Below are positions 16,628 through 25,451 of a stretch of 41,614 nt of DNA, piece by piece; the first letter of the stretch is position 1; each line of letters opens with the position of its first letter. The notes below the pieces were generated by a model. That model was not told the origin of the DNA. It was given only the letters and a program-made list of their open reading frames with translations, and made no database searches. Origin of the DNA: UQRS01 sp050946935 (lineage in GTDB: Bacteria > Bacillota > Clostridia > Oscillospirales > Acutalibacteraceae); the NCBI GenBank assembly GCA_050946935.1, contig JBMNVR010000018.1, forward strand, positions 1 through 41,614, read 5' to 3'. The position numbers and the translations under genes were made by a program.

Positions 16628-19243
16628 TTACAGGGTCCCCTTCCGCCCGGTCGCGCGAAGCAGCCTCTTTCGCAAAAGGTCGGCCGGCACAACCAAAAAG
16701 CCGAGGCCGGTCGCCACCGCAAAGTGAAAGAGGGAAAGCGGCTCGGTCCGGAAGAGCGTTCCGCCGAACCGGATCATCAGACTCTGCACGACGAAAACCA
16801 TCCCCATAATCAGCAGAAAGGCCCGGTTCTCGCGCAGATGGCTCAACAGATTCATCCGGTAGGTGCGGGCGTTGAAGCTGTTAAAAATCCCCGCAAAGAC
16901 AAACAGCGCAAAGAACATGGTCATAAAATAGGTTTGGGAGGTGCCCGCGCTGCACAGCCGCGCGAACACCGGCAGCTTTAAAAAGCCGATGCACAAGGCG
17001 ACTGTAAAGACAGCCATACAGCCGATCTGATTATACATATACCGGTTGATAATCGGCTCATCCCGCCGTTTGGGCGGCTCGTTCATATACTCCCTCAGGG
17101 GAGGCTCCCCAGCAAAGGCCAGGCCGCCCAACGTATCCATAATCATATTGATCCAAAGCATCTGGATGACCGTGACCGGCGATTCGACCCCAATAAACGG
17201 CGCGATAATGGAGACGCCTACCGCGCAGAAGTTCATGGTAAGCTGAAAAACGATGAATTTCCGGATGCTTTTGAAGATGGTGCGACCGTACAGCACCGCC
17301 CGCGCGATCGAGGCGAAATTATCGTCAAGGATGACGATATCTCCCGCTTCCTTGGCGATTTCGGTTCCGCTGCCCATTGCGAAGCCGACGTCCGCCCGTT
17401 TCAGCGCCGGCGCGTCGTTGATCCCGTCACCGGTCATGCCGACCACCAGTCCCAGTTCCTCCGACAGGCGGACGAGGCGGCTTTTATCCGCCGGCCGCGC
17501 CCGGGCCACCACCCGCAGCCGCGGCAGAAGCGATTTGACCCGCTCGTCGCTCAAAGCTTCCAACTCGGTGCCGGTCAGCACCACTCCCTCGCCGTGGAGG
17601 AGACCAGCCTCCTCCGCGATGGCGGCGGCCGTGTCCTTATTATCGCCGGTGACCATAACGACCTGTACGCCGGCTGTGTGCATACTCGCCACCGCCGTCC
17701 GCACCCCGCCGCGCAGGCCGTCCCGTATTACAAGGAATCCGGTCAGGCACAGGCCGGAGAGCCGCGCACCCGGCCGGTTCTCCGCCGTGGCAAGAGCCAG
17801 AATCCGCTCCCCGCGCCGGGCGTGCCGGCGCAGGGCTTTCTCCAGCCTTTCCCGCGGAATTGCCACACGGCGTCCGGCGGAATCCAGGCTCCGCACCGCC
17901 CCATCCAGCAACAGCTCGGCCGCCCCCATCAAGTACCAGCCGTCCTCCAGCCGGACGGCAGAATATTTTCGGGCACTGTCAAACTCGATCCGCTCATCCG
18001 CCGACGCCGGCGCGCCGCCTTTCCTGCCCAGCACAAATTCCAGCACCGCCCGGTCGGTCGGGTTGCCGCCGGCCGCCCCCTTGCCGGAGGGGGTCGCCGC
18101 GCTTCCATACCGGCAGTGGCGGTAAAACTTCTCCCATACGGGGAGTGTGAAAGCATCGGCTGCCAACACTTCGCTTCCGTCGCCGCAGACCACCCCGGCC
18201 ACCTCCATCCTCCCGGTAGTGAGGGTTCCGGTTTTATCCGTAAACAATATGTTCAAGCTGCCGGAGGTCTCAATCCCGACCAGCTTGCGCACCAGCACCT
18301 TATCCTTCAGCATCCGCCGCATATTGGAGGAGAGGACGACCGTGATCATCATGGGAAGCCCCTCCGGCACGGCGACCACGATGACCGTGATGGCCAGCGT
18401 CGCCGCATGCAGCAGATGGGGCAGAATGACGCCCGGCGTGGTCACCACGCCCCACGCGGCCGGCAGACTTCCGCCCGAGTCGATAAAAATCTGGTGAAAG
18501 AGGTCGGCCGCCGCCACCGCCGCCGCCGCACAATACCCAATCCGGCTGAGGGTCTTTGCCAGCCCGGCCAGCCGTACCTTGAGAGGGCTTTCCCGCGTCT
18601 CCTCCCCCAGCTCGGCCGCCATGCCGCCATAGGTCGTCGCGTCCCCAACCAACACCACCCGCAGCACGCCCGTACCCGCCACCACCGTGCTCCCGCAAAA
18701 AAGGGCGCTGTGTGCCGCAAGATCGTTGGAAAACTCTCCCCCGGCGGTCTTGGCCGCCTCCCTGCTCTCGCCGTTCAGGGCCGACTGATCGACCTTGAGG
18801 CTGCCCCGCACCAGCACCCCATCGACCGGAACCTTCTCCCCCGCCGCAATCCGCAGCATGTCTCCAACCACCAGCTCAGCGGTCGGGATGACCAGTGTTT
18901 TGCCCTCCCGGATCACGCGGCATTCGGCGCGGGAGGCATCCTCCCGCAGCTTTTCAAAGGCCGACTCGCTCCCATACTCCGACAGCGCGCTGACAAAAGT
19001 AGCCAGAAAGACCGCCAGCGCGATGCCGGCCGTCTCATACCAATCGGCGCCGCGAAACAAAAAAAGCAGGTTGAGTGCCAATGAAATCAGCAGGATTTTG
19101 ATAATCGGATCGCCAAAGCTCTCTAAAAATCGGCTCCAGAAGCCGCGCACCGGGCGGGCGGAAAGCTGATTACTGCCGTGTGCCGCCCGGGATTTTTCGA
19201 CCTCCTTGTTCGTAAGGCCGCGGATATCGTCCTCTCGCTTCAC
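16628..19243 (-). CDS. P-type cation ATPase, type IIB/calcium-transporting like
   Basis: This 871-residue ATPase couples ATP hydrolysis to cation export, most likely Ca2+. It has an N-terminal cation-ATPase domain, an A-domain with VDQSALNGES (the TGES loop reads NGES), the M4 ion-site sequence VAVPEGLP, the phosphorylation motif TDKTGTLT with D336, a VTGDN motif, TGDGINDAPALKRADVG at the hinge, and a C-terminal six-helix region. PEGLP in M4 is typical of PMCA/SERCA-like pumps rather than heavy-metal pumps. I chose GTG 19243 because AAGGGG lies about seven bases upstream; the frame stays open to another GTG at 19339 with no good ribosome site. It stands alone, with a palindrome at 19263-19278 just before the start. 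The exact ion is not provable from sequence alone. Confidence 0.9.
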   Translation of the reverse strand: MKREDDIRGLTNKEVEKSRAAHGSNQLSARPVRGFWSRFLESFGDPIIKILLISLALNLLFLFRGADWYETAGIALAVFLATFVSALSEYGSESAFEKLREDASRAECRVIREGKTLVIPTAELVVGDMLRIAAGEKVPVDGVLVRGSLKVDQSALNGESREAAKTAGGEFSNDLAAHSALFCGSTVVAGTGVLRVVLVGDATTYGGMAAELGEETRESPLKVRLAGLAKTLSRIGYCAAAAVAAADLFHQIFIDSGGSLPAAWGVVTTPGVILPHLLHAATLAITVIVVAVPEGLPMMITVVLSSNMRRMLKDKVLVRKLVGIETSGSLNILFTDKTGTLTTGRMEVAGVVCGDGSEVLAADAFTLPVWEKFYRHCRYGSAATPSGKGAAGGNPTDRAVLEFVLGRKGGAPASADERIEFDSARKYSAVRLEDGWYLMGAAELLLDGAVRSLDSAGRRVAIPRERLEKALRRHARRGERILALATAENRPGARLSGLCLTGFLVIRDGLRGGVRTAVASMHTAGVQVVMVTGDNKDTAAAIAEEAGLLHGEGVVLTGTELEALSDERVKSLLPRLRVVARARPADKSRLVRLSEELGLVVGMTGDGINDAPALKRADVGFAMGSGTEIAKEAGDIVILDDNFASIARAVLYGRTIFKSIRKFIVFQLTMNFCAVGVSIIAPFIGVESPVTVIQMLWINMIMDTLGGLAFAGEPPLREYMNEPPKRRDEPIINRYMYNQIGCMAVFTVALCIGFLKLPVFARLCSAGTSQTYFMTMFFALFVFAGIFNSFNARTYRMNLLSHLRENRAFLLIMGMVFVVQSLMIRFGGTLFRTEPLSLFHFAVATGLGFLVVPADLLRKRLLRATGRKGTL

Positions 19244-19262
19244 AAAACTGCCCCTTTTTCCA

Positions 19263-19278
19263 TAGAGTTTGTACTCTA
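19263..19278. repeat. Short inverted repeat upstream of the P-type ATPase gene
   Basis: TAGAGT (19263-19268) and ACTCTA (19273-19278) form a perfect 6-bp inverted repeat with a 4-base spacer, 20 bp upstream of the GTG start. It could be an operator or a small hairpin; I see no clear promoter around it. Confidence 0.4.
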
Positions 19279-19402
19279 AAGCATATTGAAAAACGAGCGG
19301 TTTTATGACCCGTCCGGCAGGGAGAGATTTGTTTTTCACTCTTTCAGAAAAGACAATCTTTTATCGCACGGAACGCAGAATTTTATCCCTAAAACCAAGA
19401 AA

Positions 19403-19434
19403 TCCGGGTGTTGATCTAACGACCAAACACCCGG
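19403..19434 (-). terminator. Probable terminator of the fatty acid operon
   Basis: A 10-bp stem (19403-19412 with 19425-19434) has a 12-nt loop and is followed on the minus strand by TTTCTTGGTTTT. It lies 53 bp beyond the stop of the last operon gene. Confidence 0.65.
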
Positions 19435-19486
19435 AAAAGACCTGCGAACATTCAAATGAATTACAAGCCGTAAGCCCCTTTTTCCG

Positions 19487-19957
19487 CTACTTCTTTCGCT
19501 CGGCAAAGGAAGATGCTTCCGGCAAAACGACCTCTGGCATCAGTTCGTCGGTCATCAGGCCGAGAACCCGCTCAACTGCGGCCACATCCTCCGGTGCGGC
19601 GCGTTCCGCCATACGGCGGACGACTGTGCGGACATAATGACAGCTGATGTCGTAATAATTGAAAAATTTTTCGGTCGGTTCCAGATAGTATTCCCGCTTA
19701 TCCTCGGTTGACTGGATTTTGCGGATGTACCCCTTCTGGATCAAGTTGTTGACCTTATACGCGGCGTTGGGCGGGGAAATCCCAGTGAACGAAGCAAAGG
19801 CGTTGACCGTCGGATGGTCGAGCGCATGGATAATCTCCACACAAAAGGTCTCGACCGTGGTGAGGCTGGCCTCCCGATTGCCGAAGCGGGAGAAAACCGA
19901 TCGGTAGAATTGCAGCTTGAATTTTGTATAAACCTTGATAAATGCCTGTTCCAGCAC
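19487..19957 (-). CDS. MarR-family regulator, FabT-like, last gene of the fab operon
   Basis: This 156-residue protein has a winged-helix core of MarR type: HPTVNAFASFTGISPPNAAYKVNNLIQKGYI forms the recognition helices and STEDKREYYLEPT the wing, with dimerisation helices at both ends. FabT, a MarR protein in Firmicute fab clusters, represses fatty acid genes with acyl-ACP as co-repressor; the location argues for the same job here. In streptococci fabT is near the front of the cluster, while here the regulator is the last gene, 47 bp after fabZ. The start is GTG 19957, with GGGAGGG eight bases upstream. It would be co-expressed with the operon it is suspected to repress, giving feedback. The assignment to FabT rests on context, so no gene symbol is given. 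Confidence 0.85.
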   Translation of the reverse strand: MLEQAFIKVYTKFKLQFYRSVFSRFGNREASLTTVETFCVEIIHALDHPTVNAFASFTGISPPNAAYKVNNLIQKGYIRKIQSTEDKREYYLEPTEKFFNYYDISCHYVRTVVRRMAERAAPEDVAAVERVLGLMTDELMPEVVLPEASSFAERKK

Positions 19958-20004
19958 GGCGTTTCCCTCCCTTCAGCTTTTGATGAGCGGCGGCCGGATC
20001 TGCT

Positions 20005-20433
20005 TTACTCCCCCACGGCAAAGGTCAGCTCGGCCACGGCGGCAATCTTTCCGTCAACCGTGGCGGTCGCCTGACCGACGCCAACCGGGCCGCGTTGCCG
20101 GATGATCTCGCACGACATCTCAATCACATCGCCCGGTACAACCTGCCGCTTGAACCGTGCGTTTTTGATCCCGCCGAAAAAGGCAAGCTTTCCCTTATTC
20201 TCCGGCAGGGTCAGAACGGCGATCGCCCCGACCTGCGCCAGCGCCTCGACAATCAGGACGCCGGGCATGACGTGATGCTCGGGAAAATGGCCGCAGAACT
20301 GCATCTCGTTTACCGAGACGCATTTGATCCCCTTGGCGTATTTGCCCGGCTCATAATCGGTGATCCGGTCGACCAGCGCGAAGGGATAGCGGTGAGGCAG
20401 AATCTCTGCAATCTGGTTGGAATTCAGTTCCAT
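20005..20433 (-). CDS. fabZ: 3-hydroxyacyl-ACP dehydratase FabZ
   Basis: This 142-residue hot-dog-fold enzyme removes water from 3-hydroxyacyl-ACP to give trans-2-enoyl-ACP, the third step of each elongation round, in the cytosol. The family motifs are clear: LPHRYPFALVDRI near the N-terminus, then GHFPEHHVMPGVLIVEALAQ with catalytic H49 and E63. The length is normal for FabZ (about 140-150). It lies 37 bp after fabF and 47 bp before the MarR gene. The ribosome site is weak (AAAGG about 13 bases upstream), so it may depend partly on coupling to fabF. No FabA, FabM or FabN is found nearby, so any unsaturated fatty acid route must be elsewhere. Confidence 0.96.
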   Translation of the reverse strand: MELNSNQIAEILPHRYPFALVDRITDYEPGKYAKGIKCVSVNEMQFCGHFPEHHVMPGVLIVEALAQVGAIAVLTLPENKGKLAFFGGIKNARFKRQVVPGDVIEMSCEIIRQRGPVGVGQATATVDGKIAAVAELTFAVGE

Positions 20434-20470
20434 AAAGCAATCGCGACCTTTCGGTTTGAAGTGGAGGTAA

Positions 20471-21712
20471 TCAATCTCTCCGATATTTTTTAAAAATCAG
20501 CGTGGCGTTGTGTCCCCCGAATCCCAGCGAGTTGGATAGAGCATACTCCACCTCGGCGGCGCGGCCCGTATTCGGGATAACGTCGAGATCGCATTCCTCA
20601 TCCGGGACGCGATAGTTGACGGTCGGCGGAAGAAAGCTGTCCCGCAGCGCAAGGATGGAGAAAATGGCCTCCACCGCGCCGGCGGCGCCGAGCATATGGC
20701 CGGTCATCGACTTAGTCGAGCTGACGGCAAGATGCTTTGCCTGCGCACCGAAAACCGTTTTGATCGCCGCCGTTTCGCACTTGTCATTCATGGGGGTAGA
20801 GGTGCCGTGGGCGTTGATATATCCAATGTCGGCGGGAGACAGGCCAGCGTCCTCCAGCGCCTGCTGCATACAGGCCGCGCCGCCCTCTCCCTCCGGCGCC
20901 GGCGCGGTGATGTGATAGGCGTCGCAGGTGGCGCCATAACCGACCACCTCACCGTAAATTTTTGCCCCGCGGGCCTTGGCATGCTCCAGCTCCTCCAGCA
21001 GCAGAGTGCCGGCCCCTTCGCCGATGACAAAACCGTCCCGCTCCTTATCAAACGGAATGGAGGCGCGGGCAGGGTCCTCCGACAAAGAGAGCGCTTTCAT
21101 TGAGGTAAAGCCGCCCACACTCAAAGGAGTCACGCAGCCCTCCGCCCCGCCGCAAAGCATGAGATCGGCGTAGCCGTCCCGGATCTGGCGGAAAGCGTCG
21201 CCCACTGCGTTGCTGCCGCCGGCACAGGCGGTCACAACGGCCGAGCACATGCCCTTGAAGCCGCATTGTATGGCAATCTGCCCGGCGGCCATGTTGACGA
21301 TTACCATCGGGATAAAGAAGGGTGAAACCCGGTCAAATCCCTTTTCCAGGCCCTTAGAATGCTCAGCCTGAATGGTGCCGAGACCGCCGATCCCGCTGGA
21401 ATAGATGACCCCACAGCGGCCTGCATCCTCTTTTTCCATATCCAGGCCGGCGTCCGTGAACGCCTCCTTTGCGGAGACCATCGCCAACTGGGTAAACCGA
21501 TCCATTTTGCGCAGGTCACGCTTGTCGATATGCGCCGCAAGATCGAGATTTTTAACCTCCCCCGCGAGCTTAACCTTCTGCTCGGACGGGTCATACAGGG
21601 TGATCGGCGCAATGCCGCATTTGCCGGCCTTGGCCGCCGCCCAGGATTCCTCTACACTGTTGCCGATCGGGTTGACGGTACCCATTCCGGTCACTACCAC
21701 ACGTCGTTTCAT
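20471..21712 (-). CDS. fabF: Beta-ketoacyl-ACP synthase II FabF
   Basis: This 413-residue thiolase-fold condensing enzyme elongates acyl-ACP with malonyl-ACP. The chain starts MKRRVVVTGMG, has the catalytic cysteine C163 in TACAGGSNAV, and the two catalytic histidines in NAHGTSTPMND and SMTGHMLGAAG. The C-terminus NSLGFGGHNATLIFKK is typical of the family. I chose ATG 21712, which is preceded by AAGGAGGT at nine bases; the open frame continues upstream to 21826 into fabG but without a better start. It follows fabG by 22 bp and precedes fabZ by 37 bp. Its length is exactly that of bacterial FabF. Confidence 0.97.
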   Translation of the reverse strand: MKRRVVVTGMGTVNPIGNSVEESWAAAKAGKCGIAPITLYDPSEQKVKLAGEVKNLDLAAHIDKRDLRKMDRFTQLAMVSAKEAFTDAGLDMEKEDAGRCGVIYSSGIGGLGTIQAEHSKGLEKGFDRVSPFFIPMVIVNMAAGQIAIQCGFKGMCSAVVTACAGGSNAVGDAFRQIRDGYADLMLCGGAEGCVTPLSVGGFTSMKALSLSEDPARASIPFDKERDGFVIGEGAGTLLLEELEHAKARGAKIYGEVVGYGATCDAYHITAPAPEGEGGAACMQQALEDAGLSPADIGYINAHGTSTPMNDKCETAAIKTVFGAQAKHLAVSSTKSMTGHMLGAAGAVEAIFSILALRDSFLPPTVNYRVPDEECDLDVIPNTGRAAEVEYALSNSLGFGGHNATLIFKKYRRD

Positions 21713-21734
21713 TCGTTGTTGACCTCCTTGTTTC

Positions 21735-22493
21735 CTACATCGCCATGCCGCCGTCCACACAGAGCACCTGTCCGGTGATATAACCGGCAGCGTCCTCCGC
21801 GAAAAAGGCAGCAGCGGCCGCGACATCCTCCGGCCGGCCGAGGGCTTTCATCGGGATGTCCGCAAGCAGCTTTTCCCGAATGGTGTCCGACAGCGCGCCG
21901 GTCATATCGGTTTCAATAAAACCGGGGGCAATGGCATTGACCGTGACGCCCCGGGGCGCCAGTTCCTTGGCCAGTGACTTGGTCATGCCGATCAGGCCGG
22001 CCTTGCTGGCGGCATAGTTGACCTGCCCCGCATTGCCGCGCAGGCCGACGACGCTGCTGATGTTGAGGATCCGACCGCTGCGCTGCCTGGTCATCAGCTT
22101 GGCCGCCTGCTTCATACAGAAAAAGGCCCCTTTCAGGTTGGTGTCGAGCACGCGGTCGAAGTCCGCCTCGCTCATCCGGAGAATGAGGGTATCTCTGGTC
22201 ACGCCAGCATTATTGACCAAAATATCCACCCGGCCGAACGTCTCGACCGCGGCAGCGAAGAGGACTTCACAATCCCCCTCCTTCGACACGTCGGCCTGAA
22301 CAGCGACGGCTTGTGCACCCATCCCGCGGCAGGCGGCCGCCGTCTCTTCTGCGGCGGCGGCATTGCCGGCATAATTTACAACAACCTTCGCCCCCCGTGC
22401 CGCGAAAGCGAGGCAGATTGCCCGTCCGATTCCCCGGCTGCCGCCGGTCACAACAGCGGTTTTTCCCTGTAATGCAGTCGTAAGCTCGCTCAT
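21735..22493 (-). CDS. fabG: 3-oxoacyl-ACP reductase FabG
   Basis: This 252-residue short-chain dehydrogenase reduces 3-oxoacyl-ACP with NADPH, the first reduction of the elongation cycle. It has the nucleotide-binding motif TGGSRGIG (16-23), the NNAG motif near 94-97, and the catalytic set S147, Y160 and K164 in YAASK. The N-terminal TAVVTGGSRG and the C-terminal ITGQVLCVDGGMAM are typical of FabG. The start codon overlaps the fabD stop by four bases (ATGA, 22490-22493), which indicates translational coupling. The AGGGAGAGG site lies inside the end of fabD. Confidence 0.96.
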   Translation of the reverse strand: MSELTTALQGKTAVVTGGSRGIGRAICLAFAARGAKVVVNYAGNAAAAEETAAACRGMGAQAVAVQADVSKEGDCEVLFAAAVETFGRVDILVNNAGVTRDTLILRMSEADFDRVLDTNLKGAFFCMKQAAKLMTRQRSGRILNISSVVGLRGNAGQVNYAASKAGLIGMTKSLAKELAPRGVTVNAIAPGFIETDMTGALSDTIREKLLADIPMKALGRPEDVAAAAAFFAEDAAGYITGQVLCVDGGMAM

Positions 22494-23419
22494 TTTGCCT
22501 CTCCCTTCAGCGCGGCAACGACGGCCGACAGACTTTCGGCGTCCTCCACCGCATAGGTTTGGATATTCTTTGTGGTCTTGCGGATAAATCCGGACAGGGT
22601 TTTGCCCGGCCCGATCTCGACGATCGTGTCGATGCCGGAGGCCTCCATATACCGGACGGTATCTTCAAAATAGACGCTGCTCTGCACCTGGCGCACCAGC
22701 ATCTGCGCAACGGTTGCACCATCCTCCAGCGGACGGGCGGTCGCGTTGAAGACAACCGGAAAGGCGAGGGGAGAAAAGGATATACTGCGGAATCTTTCCT
22801 CCAGCGCGGCGCCGGCCGGCGCCATCAAAGAGGTGTGGAACGGCCCGCTGACCTTGAGCGGCACCGTCCGTTTAGCTCCGAGGGCAAGGGCGTCCTCCGC
22901 CGCCTTTTCAACTGCGGCGACCTCCCCCGCGATGACCAACTGTCCGGGGCAGTTGTAATTGGCGATCTGCACAGTACCAAGCTCAGCGGCCGCATCGCAG
23001 GCGGCTTGCAGCTTCTCCCGATCAAGGCCGAGGATGGCCTGCATAGAACAGGAAAGGCCCTGTACCGCCGTCTCCATCGCGCGGCCGCGGAAGGCGGCCA
23101 GGGAGATCACCGTTTTGACATCCAGCGCACCGGCCGCGTAAAGGGCTGAATACTCCCCAAGACTGAGGCCGGCAGCCATCTTTGGCCGGATCCCCTCCGC
23201 GTAAAGCAGGGCGGTCAGGCCGGCAGCAAAGGCCACCATAGCCGGCTGGGTGTTGGAGGTTTTAGCCAACTCCTCCTCCGTCCCGTCAAAGCAGAGGGAG
23301 ACGATCCGCTCCCCCGCCTCGTCGAAAATTTCCCGGAAGACGGGAAATTTCGCATACAAATCGCGGCCCATGCCGATATGCTGGCTACCCTGACCTGCGT
23401 ATACAAAAGCAAGCTTCAT
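22490..23419 (-). CDS. fabD: Malonyl-CoA:ACP transacylase FabD
   Basis: This 309-residue enzyme moves malonyl from CoA to ACP, supplying malonyl-ACP for FabH and FabF. It has the substrate-binding QGSQ (10-13), the nucleophile S86 in GLSLGEYSAL, the active-site His in SGPFHTSLM, and QPAMVAF. I chose ATG 23419 (MKLAFVYAGQGSQ), which has AAGGAAG six bases upstream and matches the family's usual start; the frame remains open upstream to 23485 without support. It lies 74 bp after fabK and overlaps fabG by four bases. Confidence 0.96.
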   Translation of the reverse strand: MKLAFVYAGQGSQHIGMGRDLYAKFPVFREIFDEAGERIVSLCFDGTEEELAKTSNTQPAMVAFAAGLTALLYAEGIRPKMAAGLSLGEYSALYAAGALDVKTVISLAAFRGRAMETAVQGLSCSMQAILGLDREKLQAACDAAAELGTVQIANYNCPGQLVIAGEVAAVEKAAEDALALGAKRTVPLKVSGPFHTSLMAPAGAALEERFRSISFSPLAFPVVFNATARPLEDGATVAQMLVRQVQSSVYFEDTVRYMEASGIDTIVEIGPGKTLSGFIRKTTKNIQTYAVEDAESLSAVVAALKGEAK

Positions 23420-23493
23420 GCTGTTCTTCCTTTCCGATTCCCGATTTTCAAGCGCGTGCAACACCGAATTCTCCGACTCCGGCAACGCCCCGA

Positions 23494-24429
23494 TCAGTTC
23501 TGCTTCTCCAACCCTGCAAGAGTGTCGAGATACCCGGCATACAGCTCCTCAAATATTTTGCGGAGCGGCCGGATCTCGTGCAGTTGGCCGGCGACCTGTC
23601 CGGCCATGACCGATCCGGTCGAGACATCCCCGTCAAATACCGCCCGGCGCAGGCCGCCCAGGGTGAGCTTCTCCAGCGTCTCTTTATCCGCGCCGGCCTT
23701 TTCCTGCTTGACATATTCCCGAGCCATCTTGTTTTTGAGAACCCGCACCGGCACTCCGGCGCTCCTCCCGGTGACGATCGTGTCGTTATCGCCTGCTTTC
23801 AGCACGGCGTTTTTGTAGTTTTCATGAATTGGACACTCCTCACTGACCAGGAGGCAGGTGCCGACCTGCACGCCGGCCGCGCCGAGTGCAAAGGCCGAAA
23901 GCAACTGCCGGCCGTCAGCGATCCCACCGGCCGCAATGACCGGCACATCGACCGCGTCAACCACCTGCGGCACCAGAGCCATAGTGGTCAGCTCCCCAAC
24001 ATGGCCGCCGCTCTCGGTTCCCTCGGCAATGACCATGTCCGCCCCCTGCGAGACGACCCGTTTGGCCAGCGCGACCCCCGGAACCACCGGAATGACGAGG
24101 CTGCCGGCCTCCTTCCACATCGGGATATATTTGCCGGGGTTACCCGCGCCGGTCGTCACAACCGGAATCCCTTTGCGGGCAACCAGAGCGGCCATCTCCT
24201 CCGCCTGGGGATGCATCAGCATGATGTTGACGCCAAAGGGCTTGTCGGTCAGCGACCGGCAGAGGTCGATATTTTCCTCCAACATCTCAAGATTCATACC
24301 GCCCGCCCCGACCAGGCCGAGGCCGCCGGCATTGCTGACGGCAGCGGCAAAGGCGCCGGTGGCAATGTTGGCCATGCCGCCCTGAATAAAGGGAAATTCA
24401 ATATTTAACAGTTCATTCAGCCTTCTCAT
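23494..24429 (-). CDS. fabK: Enoyl-ACP reductase II FabK (FMN-dependent)
   Basis: This 311-residue TIM-barrel flavoprotein reduces trans-2-enoyl-ACP with NAD(P)H and FMN, the last step of each elongation round. It shows FPFIQGGMANI, the catalytic histidine H143 in GTESGGHVGELTTM, the phosphate-binding IAAGGIADGRQ and GAAGVQVGTCLL. It belongs to the nitronate monooxygenase/FabK superfamily; the fab operon context settles the role. I chose ATG 24429 (MRRLNELLNIEFP) with AAAGGA upstream; the longer frame would overlap fabH. No FabI is seen, and FabK enzymes are known to be insensitive to triclosan, so the trait may apply here if no FabI exists elsewhere. Confidence 0.95.
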   Translation of the reverse strand: MRRLNELLNIEFPFIQGGMANIATGAFAAAVSNAGGLGLVGAGGMNLEMLEENIDLCRSLTDKPFGVNIMLMHPQAEEMAALVARKGIPVVTTGAGNPGKYIPMWKEAGSLVIPVVPGVALAKRVVSQGADMVIAEGTESGGHVGELTTMALVPQVVDAVDVPVIAAGGIADGRQLLSAFALGAAGVQVGTCLLVSEECPIHENYKNAVLKAGDNDTIVTGRSAGVPVRVLKNKMAREYVKQEKAGADKETLEKLTLGGLRRAVFDGDVSTGSVMAGQVAGQLHEIRPLRKIFEELYAGYLDTLAGLEKQN

Positions 24430-24448
24430 CTGCAATTCATCCTTTCCG

Positions 24449-25387
24449 CTACCATTCGAGTATGGCGCCACCCCAGGTAAAGCCCGCGCCAAATCCAACG
24501 CAGAGGGTTTTGACGCCCGGCTTTAACAGCCCGGCCTCACCCATCTCGTCCAATGCGATCGGAATGCTGGCCGAGGAGGTGTTGCCGTACCGATCCAGAT
24601 TGATAAAAAATTTTTCGATCGGGGCACGCAGCTTTCTGGCTGCGCTTTCGATGATGCGCCGGTTGGCCTGATGGCAGACGAAATAGTCGATATCGTCAAG
24701 GGTCAGGCCGGATTTTTCCAGCAGCTCACCGACCGTTTGCGGAATGATGCGGACGGCGAATTTGAACACCTCTCCCCCGTCCATCCGGATAAAACGGTCG
24801 TCCTCTCCTGCTCCGCCGCAGTAAAGGGGAACATCGTTGCCGTCGCAGCCCAGCGCGGTGTAAAAGGCCCCGACCTCCCGCCGTTCTACCAGTGCCGCGC
24901 CGGCCCCGTCTCCAAAAAGAACGCAGGTAGACCGGTCGCTCCAATCGGTGGTTTTGGAGATCACTTCGCTCCCGACGATCAGAACGTAAGGCCGCTCCTC
25001 CTGTAACAGGAGTCCGTTTGCGACCTGCAGGGCATACAAAAAGCCGGAGCAGGCGGCGTTCATATCAAAGGCGGGGATGTCATGGGAAAGGCCGAGCGCC
25101 TTGGCCAGCAAGCAGGCGACCGCCGGCGTGTAGTGATCGGGCGTAAAGGTGGTAACGATCAGGGCGCCGATCTCCTCCGGCCGGACGGCGGCCTTCCCCA
25201 GTGCCTGCAAGGCGGCCCCGACGGCGAGATCGAGATTGCGTTCCCCGTCGCAGATGTGGCGCTGTTTAATGCCGGTGCGGGTGGTGATCCACTCGTCATT
25301 GGTGTCGACCATCCGGCTGAGATCGTCGTTGGTCAGAATTTTTTTCGGAAGGCAGCGACCGGTTGCCTTGATATGCAGGCCTTTCAA
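24449..25387 (-). CDS. fabH: Beta-ketoacyl-ACP synthase III FabH
   Basis: This 312-residue condensing enzyme joins an acyl-CoA primer to malonyl-ACP and starts fatty acid synthesis. The catalytic triad is visible: C113 in NAACSGFLYAL, H239 in CHQANRRI and N269 in RYGNTSSAS. The chain ends GFGAGFTWGGAILEW, a hallmark of FabH. The start codon is probably TTG at 25387 (MKGLHIKATG), since the family begins just there and AAAGGA lies about ten bases upstream; the nearby ATG is in another frame. It follows accA by 64 bp and precedes fabK by 19 bp. A TTG start may keep its level low relative to its neighbours. Confidence 0.95.
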   Translation of the reverse strand: MKGLHIKATGRCLPKKILTNDDLSRMVDTNDEWITTRTGIKQRHICDGERNLDLAVGAALQALGKAAVRPEEIGALIVTTFTPDHYTPAVACLLAKALGLSHDIPAFDMNAACSGFLYALQVANGLLLQEERPYVLIVGSEVISKTTDWSDRSTCVLFGDGAGAALVERREVGAFYTALGCDGNDVPLYCGGAGEDDRFIRMDGGEVFKFAVRIIPQTVGELLEKSGLTLDDIDYFVCHQANRRIIESAARKLRAPIEKFFINLDRYGNTSSASIPIALDEMGEAGLLKPGVKTLCVGFGAGFTWGGAILEW

Positions 25388-25451
25388 ATCGGATCATTCC
25401 TTTCCTGTTTGCGTACAAAACGGCAAAGGTGTTTACACCGCCGTAAATGTG

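Noticed and set aside
17594..19084. Open plus-strand frame of 496 codons
   Set aside because: It is antisense to the P-type ATPase, rich in Arg/His/Gln/Pro, with no family likeness.
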